Positions 49,427 to 59,270 of a stretch of 64,000 nt of DNA are shown in pieces (positions within the stretch are counted from its first letter, which is position 1; each line of letters starts with the position of its first letter). The position numbers and the translations under genes were made by a program. Under the pieces are notes generated by a model that made no database searches, was not told the origin of the DNA, and was given only the letters and a program-made list of their open reading frames with translations. Source of the stretch: Bacillus sp. 165. GTDB taxonomy: Bacteria; Bacillota; Bacilli; Bacillales; Bacillaceae_G. The stretch is from the NCBI RefSeq assembly GCF_017742235.1, contig NZ_JAGHKQ010000007.1, positions 167,185 through 231,184 on the forward strand. The letters are read 5' to 3'.

Positions 49427-50059
49427 TTAATTAGAAACTATCTTCTCCGTTAACGCATTATATAAAACAATAGCCTCTGTCTCATTCTTTCTTTCTATCG
49501 CTCTATAAATATTCCAATAGTCGCTTTTTTCTTCAACCATAAAACTATACTGCAATGAAGAAAAATAATCGCTAGCAATACTCCAAATGCGGTACAGTAA
49601 ATAGTTTTGCGTTTTCTCTACAATTTTGGCAAAGAAAATCTGATGAAATTGCGGAGCAGGGAAGCTGTCGTCTGACAACAAATCCTTTAATTCCTGCAAT
49701 GCACCTTCCGAACTATGTTCACATAAAAGACGAAGAGCATCTTTTTCAAGCAAAAGCTTAGTTTGCAGCAAATCCTTCTTTGTCTTCTCATCTTGCAGCA
49801 AAAACGTTCCGATCAATTTCACAAGTCCATGCTCATAAAAGTTTTTAACAAAAGTTCCTTCACCGCGTCGAGTTTCAATTAAACCGAGCAGTTCCAACGC
49901 TCTGAGCGCTTCTCGTACGGAAGATCGTCCTACTGCGAGCCGGGAGCTTAGCTCCCGTTCAGACGGCAGTTTGTCTCCCGCCTCTAAGGCATCTTCCGTA
50001 ATGATTGCGCGAATCTTATTTACTATCTCAAGATATACTTTCGTTTGTGTATCCGTCAA
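49427..50059 (-). CDS. GntR-family (FCD/FadR-type) regulator
   Basis: A 210-residue regulator. The N-terminal winged helix is clear (GDKLPSERELSSRLAVGRSS near 28-47, then VREALRALELLGLIETRRGEGTFV); the C-terminal all-helical part resembles FCD effector domains. Start is a TTG at 50059, 8 bases after GTGAGGA. It lies 19 bp after the malic-enzyme gene, and a perfect GTGGTC-T-GACCAC palindrome sits in that promoter. A role in malate or pyruvate/fatty-acid control is inference from context. Confidence 0.88.
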   Translation of the reverse strand: MTDTQTKVYLEIVNKIRAIITEDALEAGDKLPSERELSSRLAVGRSSVREALRALELLGLIETRRGEGTFVKNFYEHGLVKLIGTFLLQDEKTKKDLLQTKLLLEKDALRLLCEHSSEGALQELKDLLSDDSFPAPQFHQIFFAKIVEKTQNYLLYRIWSIASDYFSSLQYSFMVEEKSDYWNIYRAIERKNETEAIVLYNALTEKIVSN

Positions 50060-50078
50060 CGAGCATTCCTCACTTATC

Positions 50079-51320
50079 TTATCTGATAGTCGCTAACCTT
50101 CTTGTCTTTTCAGCTACTTCATTCGGGTCTACCTGACGGCGAGCTACTCCTGTTTCCATCGCTGCTCTTGCTACGTAAGCGGCTACTTGCGGAGCCACAC
50201 GAGCATCAAATGGAGCTGGAATAATGTAATCTGAACTTAATTCCGCTTCTGTTACAAGCTCTGCAATTGCTTGTACAGCAGCCACTTTCATTTCTTCATT
50301 AATCTGTGTTGCATGAACATCCAATGCACCGCGGAAAATACCAGGAAAGGCCAATACGTTGTTTACTTGGTTCGGGAAGTCAGAACGCCCTGTACCTACT
50401 ACTGCTGCTCCCGCTTCCTTTGCATCTGCCGGCATAATTTCCGGATTTGGATTTGCCATGGCAAAGATAATTGCATTTTCATTCATAGAACGAACCATAT
50501 CCTTCGTCAATGCACCTTCTACAGAAACGCCGATAAAGACATCTGCTCCCTTAATTACATCTTCAAGAGTGCCTTCTGCTCTGCTTCTGTTTGTATACTT
50601 TGCAACTTCATCTTTCACTGCATTCATTCCTGTAGGTCTTCCTTCAAAAATTGCACCTTTTGTATCACACATAATAATATCTCGAACACCATAGCGGTAT
50701 AAAAGCTTGATGATTGCAATACCTGCTGCACCAGCTCCATTTGCTACCACTTTTATTTCAGACATTTTTTTACCGACAATTTTCAATGCATTTACAAGAC
50801 CTGCTACCGTTACAATCGCTGTACCATGTTGATCATCATGGAATATAGGAATATTTGTTTCTTTTTTCAAGCGTTCTTCAATAATAAAACAGCTCGGAGC
50901 TGCGATATCCTCAAGATTCACGCCGCCAAACGTCGGTTCCAACAGCTTTACAGTTTCAACAATCTTGTCTACATCATTTGTTTTTAATGCAAGAGGAAAC
51001 GCATCTACTCCTGCAAAGCTTTTAAATAATACTGCTTTCCCTTCCATAACAGGAAGTGATGCTTCAGGACCGATGTTCCCTAATCCAAGAACCGCGGTTC
51101 CATCTGTTACAACGGCTACCATATTGCCTTTCATTGTATATTCGTATACTTTGCTTTTATCATCATAAATAACCTTACAAGGTTCAGCTACTCCAGGAGA
51201 ATAAGCAAGGCTCAAATCTCTCGCATTTTCAACCGCAACCTTGGAGACAGTTTCCAATTTCCCTTGATTTACTCGATGCATATGAAGCGCTTCTTCACGA
51301 AGTGTTGACAAATCATTCAC
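50079..51320 (-). CDS. NAD(P)-dependent malic enzyme
   Basis: A 413-residue malic enzyme of the short bacterial type (YtsJ/MalS-like), turning malate into pyruvate and CO2. SLAYSPGVAEPC near 37, FKSFAGVDAFPLAL, the metal-site IFHDDQHGTAIV and Rossmann VVANGAGAAGIAIIKLL are intact. Synteny (dnaE, then accDA-pfkA-pyk) matches ytsJ, the NADP form in Bacillus subtilis. The ATG follows AGGAG. First in a unit with the GntR gene. Confidence 0.94.
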   Translation of the reverse strand: MNDLSTLREEALHMHRVNQGKLETVSKVAVENARDLSLAYSPGVAEPCKVIYDDKSKVYEYTMKGNMVAVVTDGTAVLGLGNIGPEASLPVMEGKAVLFKSFAGVDAFPLALKTNDVDKIVETVKLLEPTFGGVNLEDIAAPSCFIIEERLKKETNIPIFHDDQHGTAIVTVAGLVNALKIVGKKMSEIKVVANGAGAAGIAIIKLLYRYGVRDIIMCDTKGAIFEGRPTGMNAVKDEVAKYTNRSRAEGTLEDVIKGADVFIGVSVEGALTKDMVRSMNENAIIFAMANPNPEIMPADAKEAGAAVVGTGRSDFPNQVNNVLAFPGIFRGALDVHATQINEEMKVAAVQAIAELVTEAELSSDYIIPAPFDARVAPQVAAYVARAAMETGVARRQVDPNEVAEKTRRLATIR

Positions 51321-51360
51321 TCTCCTACAACTTTCTCATGCTACATTCTTGTTCAAATAA

Positions 51361-51373
51361 GTGGTCTGACCAC
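51361..51373. promoter_or_regulatory. GntR/FadR-type palindromic operator at the malic-enzyme promoter
   Basis: GTGGTCTGACCAC, perfect 6-bp arms around a central T. It fits the FadR-subfamily pattern TNGTNNNACNA and lies about +8 to +20 from the predicted start. Confidence 0.65.
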
Positions 51374-51386
51374 ATAAGCTATTATT

Positions 51387-51415
51387 ACTATATAAAGAAT
51401 GCAGAAAAAAGTCTA
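51387..51415 (-). promoter_or_regulatory. SigA promoter of the malic-enzyme/GntR unit
   Basis: Minus-strand TAGACT (51410-51415), 17-bp spacer, TATAGT (51387-51392). The -35 overlaps the dnaE stop codon. Confidence 0.55.
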
Positions 51416-54400
51416 TCTTATTTTTAATACAACATTTTCCTCTCCTGCTAACTCTTTTAAGTTTTGTAAGCAATTATCCACAGGATGAATAGAAAATCCC
51501 CGCGCTAATTGTACCATTTTATGCTCTTTTTCATAATAAATATATACTGCGGCATAACCAGGATATTGAAATAAGGTTTTGGTAATTGTACTTATAAGCA
51601 TTTTATCGTTCTCTGAAGGCAATTTTATATAAACAGACTTGGCTTTATCTGTTTCATATTCTTCTGCTTTGTCCAAAGCATATATACCATTTACAATAAA
51701 TTGGGAAGTATCATTTCTCCTAGTCACAGTTCCCTCTATTAAAGCAACTTTTCCTTCTGCCACCAAAGAGAAATTAGAAAGATAGCTGTCTGGAAATAAT
51801 ACAGCTTCCATTTCAGTACTTTCATCACAAATTGTAAGGAACGCCATCTTTTGCATTTTTTTTGTCCGAATAATCCGACACCCGCTAATATAAACAATCG
51901 CCCTTGCAAATTTTGGCTTATGCTCCACAGCTTCTGCTAAAGAAGGCATTCTGAGTTCCTTTGCAAGCGGACGATATACACTTGTCGGATAGCTTGAAAG
52001 ATACAGTCCTAATGCTTCCTTTTCCAACGTAAGCTGTTCAAGAGAACCAAGTTCCTCCATTTTCACATAATTCGGCTTTGGGATGATATCGTCTAAAAAC
52101 ATATCGATTTGTCCAGACTCATCCGGTCTTACAAGCTCTGCATATTCCAAAGCAGCATCAATACTGGCCAGCAGCGACGCTCGGTTTTCACCAAATTCAT
52201 CGAAGCACCCTCCAGAAATAAGAGCTTCTAATGTACGTCTATTCATGGATTTAGGAGGAATACGGACACAAAAATCAAATAAGTCAGTAAACCGTTTTTT
52301 ATTCCGTTCTTCTATAATGTCTTTCACTGTCGCCATTCCAATACTACGAATAGCTAAAAGTCCATAGCGAATTTTTCCCCCTTCTACCGTAAATCGGTAT
52401 CCGCTTTTTAAAATAGACGGCGGCAATACTGAAATCCCTTTTCGCTGCGTTTCTCGAATATAGGACGCAACTTTATCTTCATTTCCCACTGCACTTGAAA
52501 GCAGTGCTGCAGCAAATTCAGTTGGATAGTTTGCTTTTAAATAAGCTAGCTGATATGCAATCATACTATAAGCAACTGCATGACTGCGGTTGAATCCATA
52601 ATTTGCAAAACGCACAATTAAATCATATACGTCATGAGCAGTTTTTTCATTATAGCCCTTATGTAAACAGCCTGTAACAAAATGAGCTCGTTCACTGTCG
52701 AGTACTTCTTTATCCTTTTTGCTTACCGCCCTTCGAAGCATATCAGCTTCTCCAAGAGAAAATCCTGCCATCACTGAAGCGATTTGCATAATTTGCTCTT
52801 GATAGACAATCACACCATATGTTTTCTGTAAAATAGGTTTTAAATCAGGATGCGGGTAAGTAATAGGACGTTTGTTATGCTTCGATTCTATATAGAGTGG
52901 TATCTGCTCCATTGGTCCTGGACGGTACAAAGCGTTAACTGCCACTATATCTTCAAATTCCGTCGGCTTCAGCTCCATTAATACCTTTCTCATCCCAGCT
53001 GATTCAAACTGGAAGACACCTGTTGTATCTCCGTTACACATCAAAGCAAAAGTATTTGCATCATCAAGCGGGACCTTGCGAAGATTCTGTTTCTCTTTTA
53101 TCGAATTTCGAACAGTTTCCAGTAACGTTAAATTGCGGAGTCCGAGGAAATCCATCTTCAGCATACCAAGCTCTTCTAATACTTCAGCAGGATACTGGGT
53201 AAGAAAGACATCTTGATGACCTTCTTGAATCGGTGCTATATCCGTAAGCGGAGACCTACTCATAATAACCCCAGCTGCATGGATAGAAGTATGACGCGGC
53301 AAGCCTTCCACTTTTCTTGCGATTTGAAAAACTTGTTCGTACAAAGGACTATATTCCACATGCTCCCTTAGCAAGACTGATTCATCATACGCCTCCTGCA
53401 ATGTAATCCCAATGCGAGATGGGATTAATCTAGCGAATGTATCCAGCTCCCTTTGAGACAAACCCATAACCCTTCCTGTATCCCGAATTGCAGCCTTGGC
53501 TGCTAAAGTACCGAATGTTACAATTTGTGCCGCATGCAATTGACCGTACTTATTGACGACATATTGTATGACTTCATCTCGGCGGATATCTGGAAAATCA
53601 ATATCAATATCTGGCATAGTAATACGCTCTGGGTTTAAGAATCGTTCAAACAACAGATCATACTGCAGCGGGTCAATATCCGTAATCTCCAATACATAAG
53701 AAACAAGAGATCCAGCCGCCGATCCACGACCTGGCCCTGTTAGGATACGATGCTCATGCGCATACTTCATAAAATCCCATACAATAAGAAAATAATCACT
53801 GAATTTCATCCGCGTAATTATATCCAGCTCATGCTGTAATCTTCGCAAGTGTATCTCCTTTACTTCCCCGTACCTCTTCTGTAACCCTTCCTTACAAATA
53901 CGTTCTAAAAACTCTTCTGAAGTTTCTTCCGTAGGAACAGGGTACTTAGGAAGCTGACTCTGACCGAATGGAATGTCTACATTGCATAAGCTTGCAATCT
54001 TTTGACTATTTTCTAGAGCTTCTGGTAAATAGTCAAATAGTTCCTCCATTTCTTCAGTCGTTTTTAGGTAATACTGGTCTGTATGTAAACGAGGACGTTG
54101 CACATCTGACAGCTTAGTTCCCTGCCCGATAGATAACAAACATTCGTGAACAAGAGCATCTTCCTTCTGAATATAACGAACATCATTTGTTACCGTAAGC
54201 GGTATGTTCAGTTGCTCACTCAGCTTAAGCAATTTTGCATTAATCAAGCGCTCTTCTTTGATCAAATGATTTTGCAAATTCAAATAAAACTCTGGAAACA
54301 TCTGCTGGTATTGTTTCACATAGCTTGCGGCCTCTTCATCCTTATTCGAAAGCAGCAGCTGTTCAATCTCTCCTTCCATTCCGGGAGTAACAGCAATAAT

Positions 54401-54757
54401 CTCTTCCGCATAACGAGCAAGCCATTTTTTAGGAATGCCTTGCTTTGACTTTGTTGCTATACTGCTGGAAATTTTAATTAAGTTTCGATATCCCGTATAG
54501 TTTTTTGCCAGCAAAATAAGCGGATATGCCTTCTCCTCTTCTTCATTCCAAACAGAAGCTGTAAGTCCAATAATCGGCTTGACCCCTTCTTTCTTACACA
54601 TCTTATAAAAAGGAAGGACCCCATACATCACGTTCTCATCAGTAACAGCAAGCGCTTGAAATCCAAGCCTCTTAGCTTGCTTTACAAGCGATTCAATACT
54701 GCAGGTACTGCTGAGCAAACTGAATGCCGTGCGCACTTGCAGATGTACAAAACTCAT
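51413..54757 (-). CDS. dnaE: DNA polymerase III alpha subunit DnaE
   Basis: A 1114-residue family C polymerase. N-terminal PHP domain (MSFVHLQVRTAFSLLSS...; to about 270), polymerase active site with PDIDIDFPD at 382-390 and GPGRGSAAGS at 341-350, tandem helix-hairpin-helix near 800, and a C-terminal OB fold. In Bacillus this enzyme extends RNA primers before PolC takes over. GGGGGG precedes the ATG. Transcribed alone, diverging from ytrH. Confidence 0.96.
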   Translation of the reverse strand: MSFVHLQVRTAFSLLSSTCSIESLVKQAKRLGFQALAVTDENVMYGVLPFYKMCKKEGVKPIIGLTASVWNEEEEKAYPLILLAKNYTGYRNLIKISSSIATKSKQGIPKKWLARYAEEIIAVTPGMEGEIEQLLLSNKDEEAASYVKQYQQMFPEFYLNLQNHLIKEERLINAKLLKLSEQLNIPLTVTNDVRYIQKEDALVHECLLSIGQGTKLSDVQRPRLHTDQYYLKTTEEMEELFDYLPEALENSQKIASLCNVDIPFGQSQLPKYPVPTEETSEEFLERICKEGLQKRYGEVKEIHLRRLQHELDIITRMKFSDYFLIVWDFMKYAHEHRILTGPGRGSAAGSLVSYVLEITDIDPLQYDLLFERFLNPERITMPDIDIDFPDIRRDEVIQYVVNKYGQLHAAQIVTFGTLAAKAAIRDTGRVMGLSQRELDTFARLIPSRIGITLQEAYDESVLLREHVEYSPLYEQVFQIARKVEGLPRHTSIHAAGVIMSRSPLTDIAPIQEGHQDVFLTQYPAEVLEELGMLKMDFLGLRNLTLLETVRNSIKEKQNLRKVPLDDANTFALMCNGDTTGVFQFESAGMRKVLMELKPTEFEDIVAVNALYRPGPMEQIPLYIESKHNKRPITYPHPDLKPILQKTYGVIVYQEQIMQIASVMAGFSLGEADMLRRAVSKKDKEVLDSERAHFVTGCLHKGYNEKTAHDVYDLIVRFANYGFNRSHAVAYSMIAYQLAYLKANYPTEFAAALLSSAVGNEDKVASYIRETQRKGISVLPPSILKSGYRFTVEGGKIRYGLLAIRSIGMATVKDIIEERNKKRFTDLFDFCVRIPPKSMNRRTLEALISGGCFDEFGENRASLLASIDAALEYAELVRPDESGQIDMFLDDIIPKPNYVKMEELGSLEQLTLEKEALGLYLSSYPTSVYRPLAKELRMPSLAEAVEHKPKFARAIVYISGCRIIRTKKMQKMAFLTICDESTEMEAVLFPDSYLSNFSLVAEGKVALIEGTVTRRNDTSQFIVNGIYALDKAEEYETDKAKSVYIKLPSENDKMLISTITKTLFQYPGYAAVYIYYEKEHKMVQLARGFSIHPVDNCLQNLKELAGEENVVLKIR

Positions 54758-54822
54758 GGTTCTCCCCCCTTAGTCTTTTATCTCGTTCCTTCATTATATT
54801 TGATAAAACTGCAGTAAATCAA

Positions 54823-54853
54823 AACATACCACCTGTTGTTTGTCCATATATAT
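54823..54853 (+). promoter_or_regulatory. Candidate sigma-E promoter of ytrHI
   Basis: AACATACC (54823-54830), 14-bp spacer, CATATATAT (54845-54853), a fair fit to the sigma-E pattern. ytrH is a sigma-E gene in Bacillus subtilis. Confidence 0.4.
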
Positions 54854-54874
54854 GTAATAGAGAGGGTGATTCAA

Positions 54875-55210
54875 GTGGAGGTTAAACAAGGTTTTTTGTC
54901 GCTGCTTATCACAAGCTATTTTGTTGCATTCGGAGTGATGCTTGGCGGCTCGTTAATCGGTGGTATCGGCTCCTTTGTAGCAGGCGAGCCTCCTTTAACT
55001 GCCATCAGGCGGCTTTCTAACACTTTACGCATTTGGGCGCTGATAGCTGCGATTGGGGGGACATTTGATACTTTTTACAGCTTTGAACGCGGCATTTATC
55101 AAGGGGAAACTCGGGATATTATTAAGCAGATTGTACTTATTTTATTTGCCATGGGCGGGACACAAACAGGGTTGATTATCATTAAATGGTTGACACAGGA
55201 GCATGTGTAA
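54875..55210 (+). CDS. ytrH: Sporulation membrane protein YtrH
   Basis: A 111-residue protein with three hydrophobic segments (about 6-37, 55-75, 88-108), with the Gly-rich GVMLGGSLIGGIGSFVAGEP. Start is a GTG at 54875 behind GAGAGGGTG. Its Bacillus subtilis homologue is made in the mother cell and needed for normal spore formation. The stop codon touches the ytrI start (TAAATG), so translation is coupled. Confidence 0.9.
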   Translation: MEVKQGFLSLLITSYFVAFGVMLGGSLIGGIGSFVAGEPPLTAIRRLSNTLRIWALIAAIGGTFDTFYSFERGIYQGETRDIIKQIVLILFAMGGTQTGLIIIKWLTQEHV

Positions 55211-55714
55211 ATGCGTATTCCACCACTGTATAAATCAAAAAGTTGGCAATTATTGTTTGGCGGAGCCGCTATCGGCTCCATTATTAGCTGGGGTATTTTC
55301 CTTCACGTTTACGGAGAGCTACGAGAAAAACAAGCCAAAACAATCATTGAACAAAAACAGGAGATTGAGCAACTAGAGCATGATTTACAAATTTGGAAAG
55401 ATGAAGAAAAAAAACGTAACAATCAAATGAAGCGCACATTAACGATTCAGGATATTAAAATTAAAATCATTAATCATGAACAATATGACCTAGATGAATT
55501 AGCAGTCTATAGCCTCACTGCAGCAATACGCGGAGATTTACGGAATCTATTAAAAGAAAATATTCAGGGAGTAGCTAGAAATAAAGAACTTCTCAAAAAA
55601 GTGATTGAAAATAAAACATACGAACGTGACAACAGAACATATCAATTTAAAGTCGACACAATCTACTTTGATACTGTCCTTGAAATCACTTTGAAAATTC
55701 AGCAAAAAAAATGA
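55211..55714 (+). CDS. ytrI: Sporulation protein YtrI
   Basis: A 167-residue protein with one membrane helix at about 15-32 (LLFGGAAIGSIISWGIF) and an acidic/basic coiled coil at 37-75 (LREKQAKTIIEQKQEIEQLE), then a small C-terminal domain outside or in the mother-cell side. AGGAG lies 9 bases before the ATG. Partner of YtrH in Bacillus subtilis, where loss gives heat-sensitive spores. Confidence 0.9.
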   Translation: MRIPPLYKSKSWQLLFGGAAIGSIISWGIFLHVYGELREKQAKTIIEQKQEIEQLEHDLQIWKDEEKKRNNQMKRTLTIQDIKIKIINHEQYDLDELAVYSLTAAIRGDLRNLLKENIQGVARNKELLKKVIENKTYERDNRTYQFKVDTIYFDTVLEITLKIQQKK

Positions 55715-55800
55715 GTGGAATTTTTGTTTCACCGATATATGTAGGGGAGCTTTATGGCGATATCTTCGGTGGGGCCTCCCATATAACCCTAGTTATGAAG

Positions 55801-55827
55801 AAAGCAGAGTTTTCTCTGCTTTTTTTA
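55801..55827 (+). terminator. Terminator after ytrHI
   Basis: Stem AAAGCAGAG/CTCTGCTTT, TTTT loop, then TTTTTTAT. Confidence 0.87.
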
Positions 55828-55892
55828 TATTTCCTCCTCTTTTTACAAATACTAGCTTTATCTTTGAACATATACATGGGGAGGATATAGAT

Positions 55893-57830
55893 TTGAAATG
55901 GCAATCGATTTTTATTGCTTCTCTGATTATTATGCTTATACGTAGCCCTTCCGCTTCTTTTGCTGAAAAAGGAGGAGATGCAAAGGTGAAACTGCGCTTG
56001 CTGGAAACTACGGATTTACACATGTTTTTAGCAAACTATAACTACTATCAAATGAAAACCGATAACACAGTCGGTCTCGTGAAAACAGCGAGTCTTATTA
56101 AACAAGCACGAAAAGAGGTAAAAAACACGCTTTTATTTGATAACGGTGACTTTCTTCAAGGCAATCCTTTGGGAGATTATATAGCAAAGACTCCAAGCGT
56201 GAGAGTTCACCCGGCTATCCGTGCCTTTAATTTACTGAATTATGACTCCATTACTCTTGGAAACCATGAATTTAATTATGGCCTGCCTTTTTTAAATCGC
56301 GTACTCAGCCAAGCAAAAATGCCTATCATTAATGCAAACATTTACTATCCAGACAGTAACAAGCACTACTATCAGCCATACGTTATTTTAAAACGTATGC
56401 TCGAAGATGCAATGGGTACAAAACATTTGATAAAAATCGGGGTCATTGGCTTTGTTCCTCCACAAATCACTCAATGGGATAAAGAACATTTATACGGAAA
56501 AGTGGAAACACGTTCCATCGTGGAAACAGCTAAACAATACGTTCCCATCATGAAACAGCAAGGGGCTGATGTTATTATAGCTCTAGCACACAGCGGAATT
56601 AGCAATGAGCGGTACAAACCAGGCTTGGAAAATACGGCTAATTTTTTAACGCGAGTGGACGGCATTGATGTTGTGTTCGCGGGGCATGCTCATAGATTAT
56701 TTCCTAGCCCATCCTATGCTGCTGAAAAGCATGTAAATATAAAGAATGGTACCATAAATGGAAAACCGGTTGTGATGGCTGGAAGCTTTGGAAGCCACCT
56801 TGGGGTAATTGACTTGGATTTAACTTATAAGCAGAGCAAATGGACAATAACAGATGCAAAAGCATCACTTCGGCCAATTGCTGATGATAAAGGAAATACA
56901 CTTACCGAAACAAACCAAGCGCTCTTTAATGCTATTAAACCAGAACATGAAGCCACTATTGCATACATAAATCAGCCAGTAGGAAAAACACGTGCACCCA
57001 TCCATAGCTTTTTCGCACTAGTGCAAGATGATTCCTCTATTCAAATTGTAGCAAACGCACAAAGATGGTATGTAAATCAAGCATTGCAGGATAAAACATT
57101 TAACAAATATAAAGGGATTCCTATTTTATCAGCAAGTGCACCATTTAAAGCCGGCGGCCGCGGCGGTGCAAGCTATTACACTGATATTGAGGCAGGAACG
57201 CTAACAATTAAGGATATAGCAGATATATATGCTTATCCAAATACTCTTCAAGCTGTTCTTATAAACGGAAAGCAGCTAAAAGAATGGCTGGAAATGAGTG
57301 CTGGACAATTTGAGCAGATAGATCCATCTACAAAAGGGGAACAAAATCTCATTAATCCTAACTTTCGTTCTTATAATTTTGATGTAATTGATGGTGTACA
57401 GTATCAAATCGACGTTACACAGCCGGCAAAATACGACTATAAGGAACAGCTTATCCATCAGAAAACAAGTCGAATTATTAATCTGACATACAAAGGGAAA
57501 CCGGTTACATCTCACCAAAAATTCATCGTCGCAACAAATAATTACCGAGCAAACAGCCATACCTTCCCTGGGGTAAGTAAAGGAGCCGTCATCTTGCAAA
57601 CGCCTGATGAAATACGGCAAATTCTTATGGACTATATCAGCCAACTGCAGACAATCAATCTAAGTGCCGATAATAACTGGTCACTTGCATCCGTTTACGG
57701 AAATGCCATACCGATTTTTTACTCTTCATCGAAAGCTCAAAAATATGCAAATTCACTCAACAATATTACATATTTAGGGCCATCTTCTGCAGGCTTTGCC
57801 AAGTATTCACTTAACTTGAAGAAGAGCTAA
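55893..57830 (+). CDS. Secreted 2',3'-cyclic-nucleotide phosphodiesterase/3'-nucleotidase
   Basis: A 645-residue two-domain nucleotidase of the CpdB/YfkN type. A signal peptide (about 1-24, ending SASFA) is followed by the metallophosphatase core: LLETTDLHMFL, DNGDFLQGNP, LGNHEFNYG, ALAHSGIS, FAGHAHRLFP. The C-terminal 5'-nucleotidase substrate domain has ILSASAPFKAGGRGG near 410. No LPXTG or membrane anchor is seen, so it is probably secreted. TTG start at 55893 after GGGGAGG. Confidence 0.9.
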   Translation: MKWQSIFIASLIIMLIRSPSASFAEKGGDAKVKLRLLETTDLHMFLANYNYYQMKTDNTVGLVKTASLIKQARKEVKNTLLFDNGDFLQGNPLGDYIAKTPSVRVHPAIRAFNLLNYDSITLGNHEFNYGLPFLNRVLSQAKMPIINANIYYPDSNKHYYQPYVILKRMLEDAMGTKHLIKIGVIGFVPPQITQWDKEHLYGKVETRSIVETAKQYVPIMKQQGADVIIALAHSGISNERYKPGLENTANFLTRVDGIDVVFAGHAHRLFPSPSYAAEKHVNIKNGTINGKPVVMAGSFGSHLGVIDLDLTYKQSKWTITDAKASLRPIADDKGNTLTETNQALFNAIKPEHEATIAYINQPVGKTRAPIHSFFALVQDDSSIQIVANAQRWYVNQALQDKTFNKYKGIPILSASAPFKAGGRGGASYYTDIEAGTLTIKDIADIYAYPNTLQAVLINGKQLKEWLEMSAGQFEQIDPSTKGEQNLINPNFRSYNFDVIDGVQYQIDVTQPAKYDYKEQLIHQKTSRIINLTYKGKPVTSHQKFIVATNNYRANSHTFPGVSKGAVILQTPDEIRQILMDYISQLQTINLSADNNWSLASVYGNAIPIFYSSSKAQKYANSLNNITYLGPSSAGFAKYSLNLKKS

Positions 57831-57866
57831 GATTTCACTAGCATGGAAATTACTTGCTGTTCATTC

Positions 57867-57904
57867 AAAAAAGGGGTACGGGAAATATCCCGTGCCCCTT
57901 TTTT
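57867..57904. terminator. Bidirectional terminator, nucleotidase and nrnA
   Basis: 16-bp stem AAAAAAGGGGTACGGG/CCCGTGCCCCTTTTTT (one wobble). It reaches into the nrnA stop. Confidence 0.92.
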
Positions 57905-58838
57905 ATCCTTTACATATTTCCTTTAAGTCTGCAATCAAGCTGTCTGCTTCTTCCCATGAATATACAGAGGCGCCAGAAGCCATAGGGTGGCCGCCGCCAT
58001 TATATTTCATCGCCAATCGATTAATGACAGGCCCCTTCGAACGCAAGCGAACACGAATAACATCCTGCTCTTCTAAAAACAGCACCCATGCTTTTAAACC
58101 TTCAATATTCCCTAATGTACCGACAACTGCAGATGCTTCCCTTGTCGTTACATCAAACTGTTTCAAGATTTCCTTTGTAATTTTCACATAGGCTGCGCCT
58201 TCTTCCGATATCTCGACATTTTGTAAAATATAACCGTTCAATCGAGCAACGCGAATATTAGTCTTATACATCTCATTATAAAGTTCTGGAAAAGAGATTC
58301 CCGTTTCTACAAGCTGTGCGGCATATGAAAATGTCTTGGAGGTTGTACTCGGAAATAAAAAGCGTCCTGTATCTCCAATAATACCAGCAAAAATAAGACG
58401 CGCTGCCTCTCGTGAAAGAACAAGCCCCTTATCCTGCCCGTATAAATATAATTCATAAATCAGTTCGCTTGTTGAGCTTGAAGTAGTATCCACCCAAACG
58501 ATATCACCATAAGGCTCTTCATTCGGATGATGATCAATTTTAATAAGTTTCTTGCCGGTTTTATAGCGTTGGTCGCACACTCTTTCTTGATTTGCCGTAT
58601 CACAGACAATCACAAGCGCATCTTCATATACGCTATCATCAATTTGATCCATTAGGCGTAAATAAGACAGTGATTCATCATTTTCCCCTACTACATAAAT
58701 TTCTTTATCTGGATAGGATTCTTGTAAAATCGCACCTAAACCACATTGAGAACCTAATGCATCCGGGTCTGGACGAACATGGCGGTGAATGATGATTGTA
58801 CTAAATTGTTGAATTGCCTCTAGTATACTTTGTTTCAT
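57903..58838 (-). CDS. nrnA: DHH-family oligoribonuclease/pAp phosphatase NrnA
   Basis: A 311-residue phosphoesterase (YtqI). Motifs: HVRPDPDALGSQ near 19, VCDTANQERV, the DHH in IDHHPNEEPYGDIVW and TTSSSTSELIYEL; DHHA1 domain with NGGGHPMASGASVY at the end. It degrades short RNA and pAp. Starts at an ATG 58838; transcription is opposite to ytpI. Confidence 0.95.
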   Translation of the reverse strand: MKQSILEAIQQFSTIIIHRHVRPDPDALGSQCGLGAILQESYPDKEIYVVGENDESLSYLRLMDQIDDSVYEDALVIVCDTANQERVCDQRYKTGKKLIKIDHHPNEEPYGDIVWVDTTSSSTSELIYELYLYGQDKGLVLSREAARLIFAGIIGDTGRFLFPSTTSKTFSYAAQLVETGISFPELYNEMYKTNIRVARLNGYILQNVEISEEGAAYVKITKEILKQFDVTTREASAVVGTLGNIEGLKAWVLFLEEQDVIRVRLRSKGPVINRLAMKYNGGGHPMASGASVYSWEEADSLIADLKEICKG

Positions 58839-58967
58839 ACAGTTTTCTCCTTTTCTGGAACTCTTCTTTTTTTCATTATATACGAAAAGTTGTCTGATAT
58901 AAGTGGAATTGTGTCGAAAGAATCGTTAGAATAGTAGATAGATTAGACAAAATGGGGGAAAGTAAAC

Positions 58968-59270
58968 ATGTTAGTATTGGTGTCACTTATTCTAATTTCA
59001 CTGATTTTATATGTGTTTTATAAAGCAAAATATTTTCGTACACATCGTCCGATGGAAAAAGGCTGGGTAGCCGGAAAGTCTTCTATGGCGCTTGGAGCGT
59101 TCATAGGGTTTTATGGGCTAAACCAATTAGCAGCGTATTCATCCTCAAAGGTAAGCCTGTTTGTCGGTATCGTCTTTTTATTATTTGGTGCACTGCACGT
59201 TTATAAAGGAATTCGTCAATATAAACATTTTTTACCTTTAGCTGTCGAAGAAGCTGAAAATACTAAGTAA
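58968..59270 (+). CDS. ytpI: YtpI family membrane protein
   Basis: A 100-residue protein with three hydrophobic segments (about 1-17, 40-58, 62-80), starting MLVLVSLILISLILYVFYKA with a conserved HRPMEKGWVAGKSSMALGAF loop. Function unknown. GGGGGAA lies 9 bases before the ATG. Confidence 0.85.
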   Translation: MLVLVSLILISLILYVFYKAKYFRTHRPMEKGWVAGKSSMALGAFIGFYGLNQLAAYSSSKVSLFVGIVFLLFGALHVYKGIRQYKHFLPLAVEEAENTK

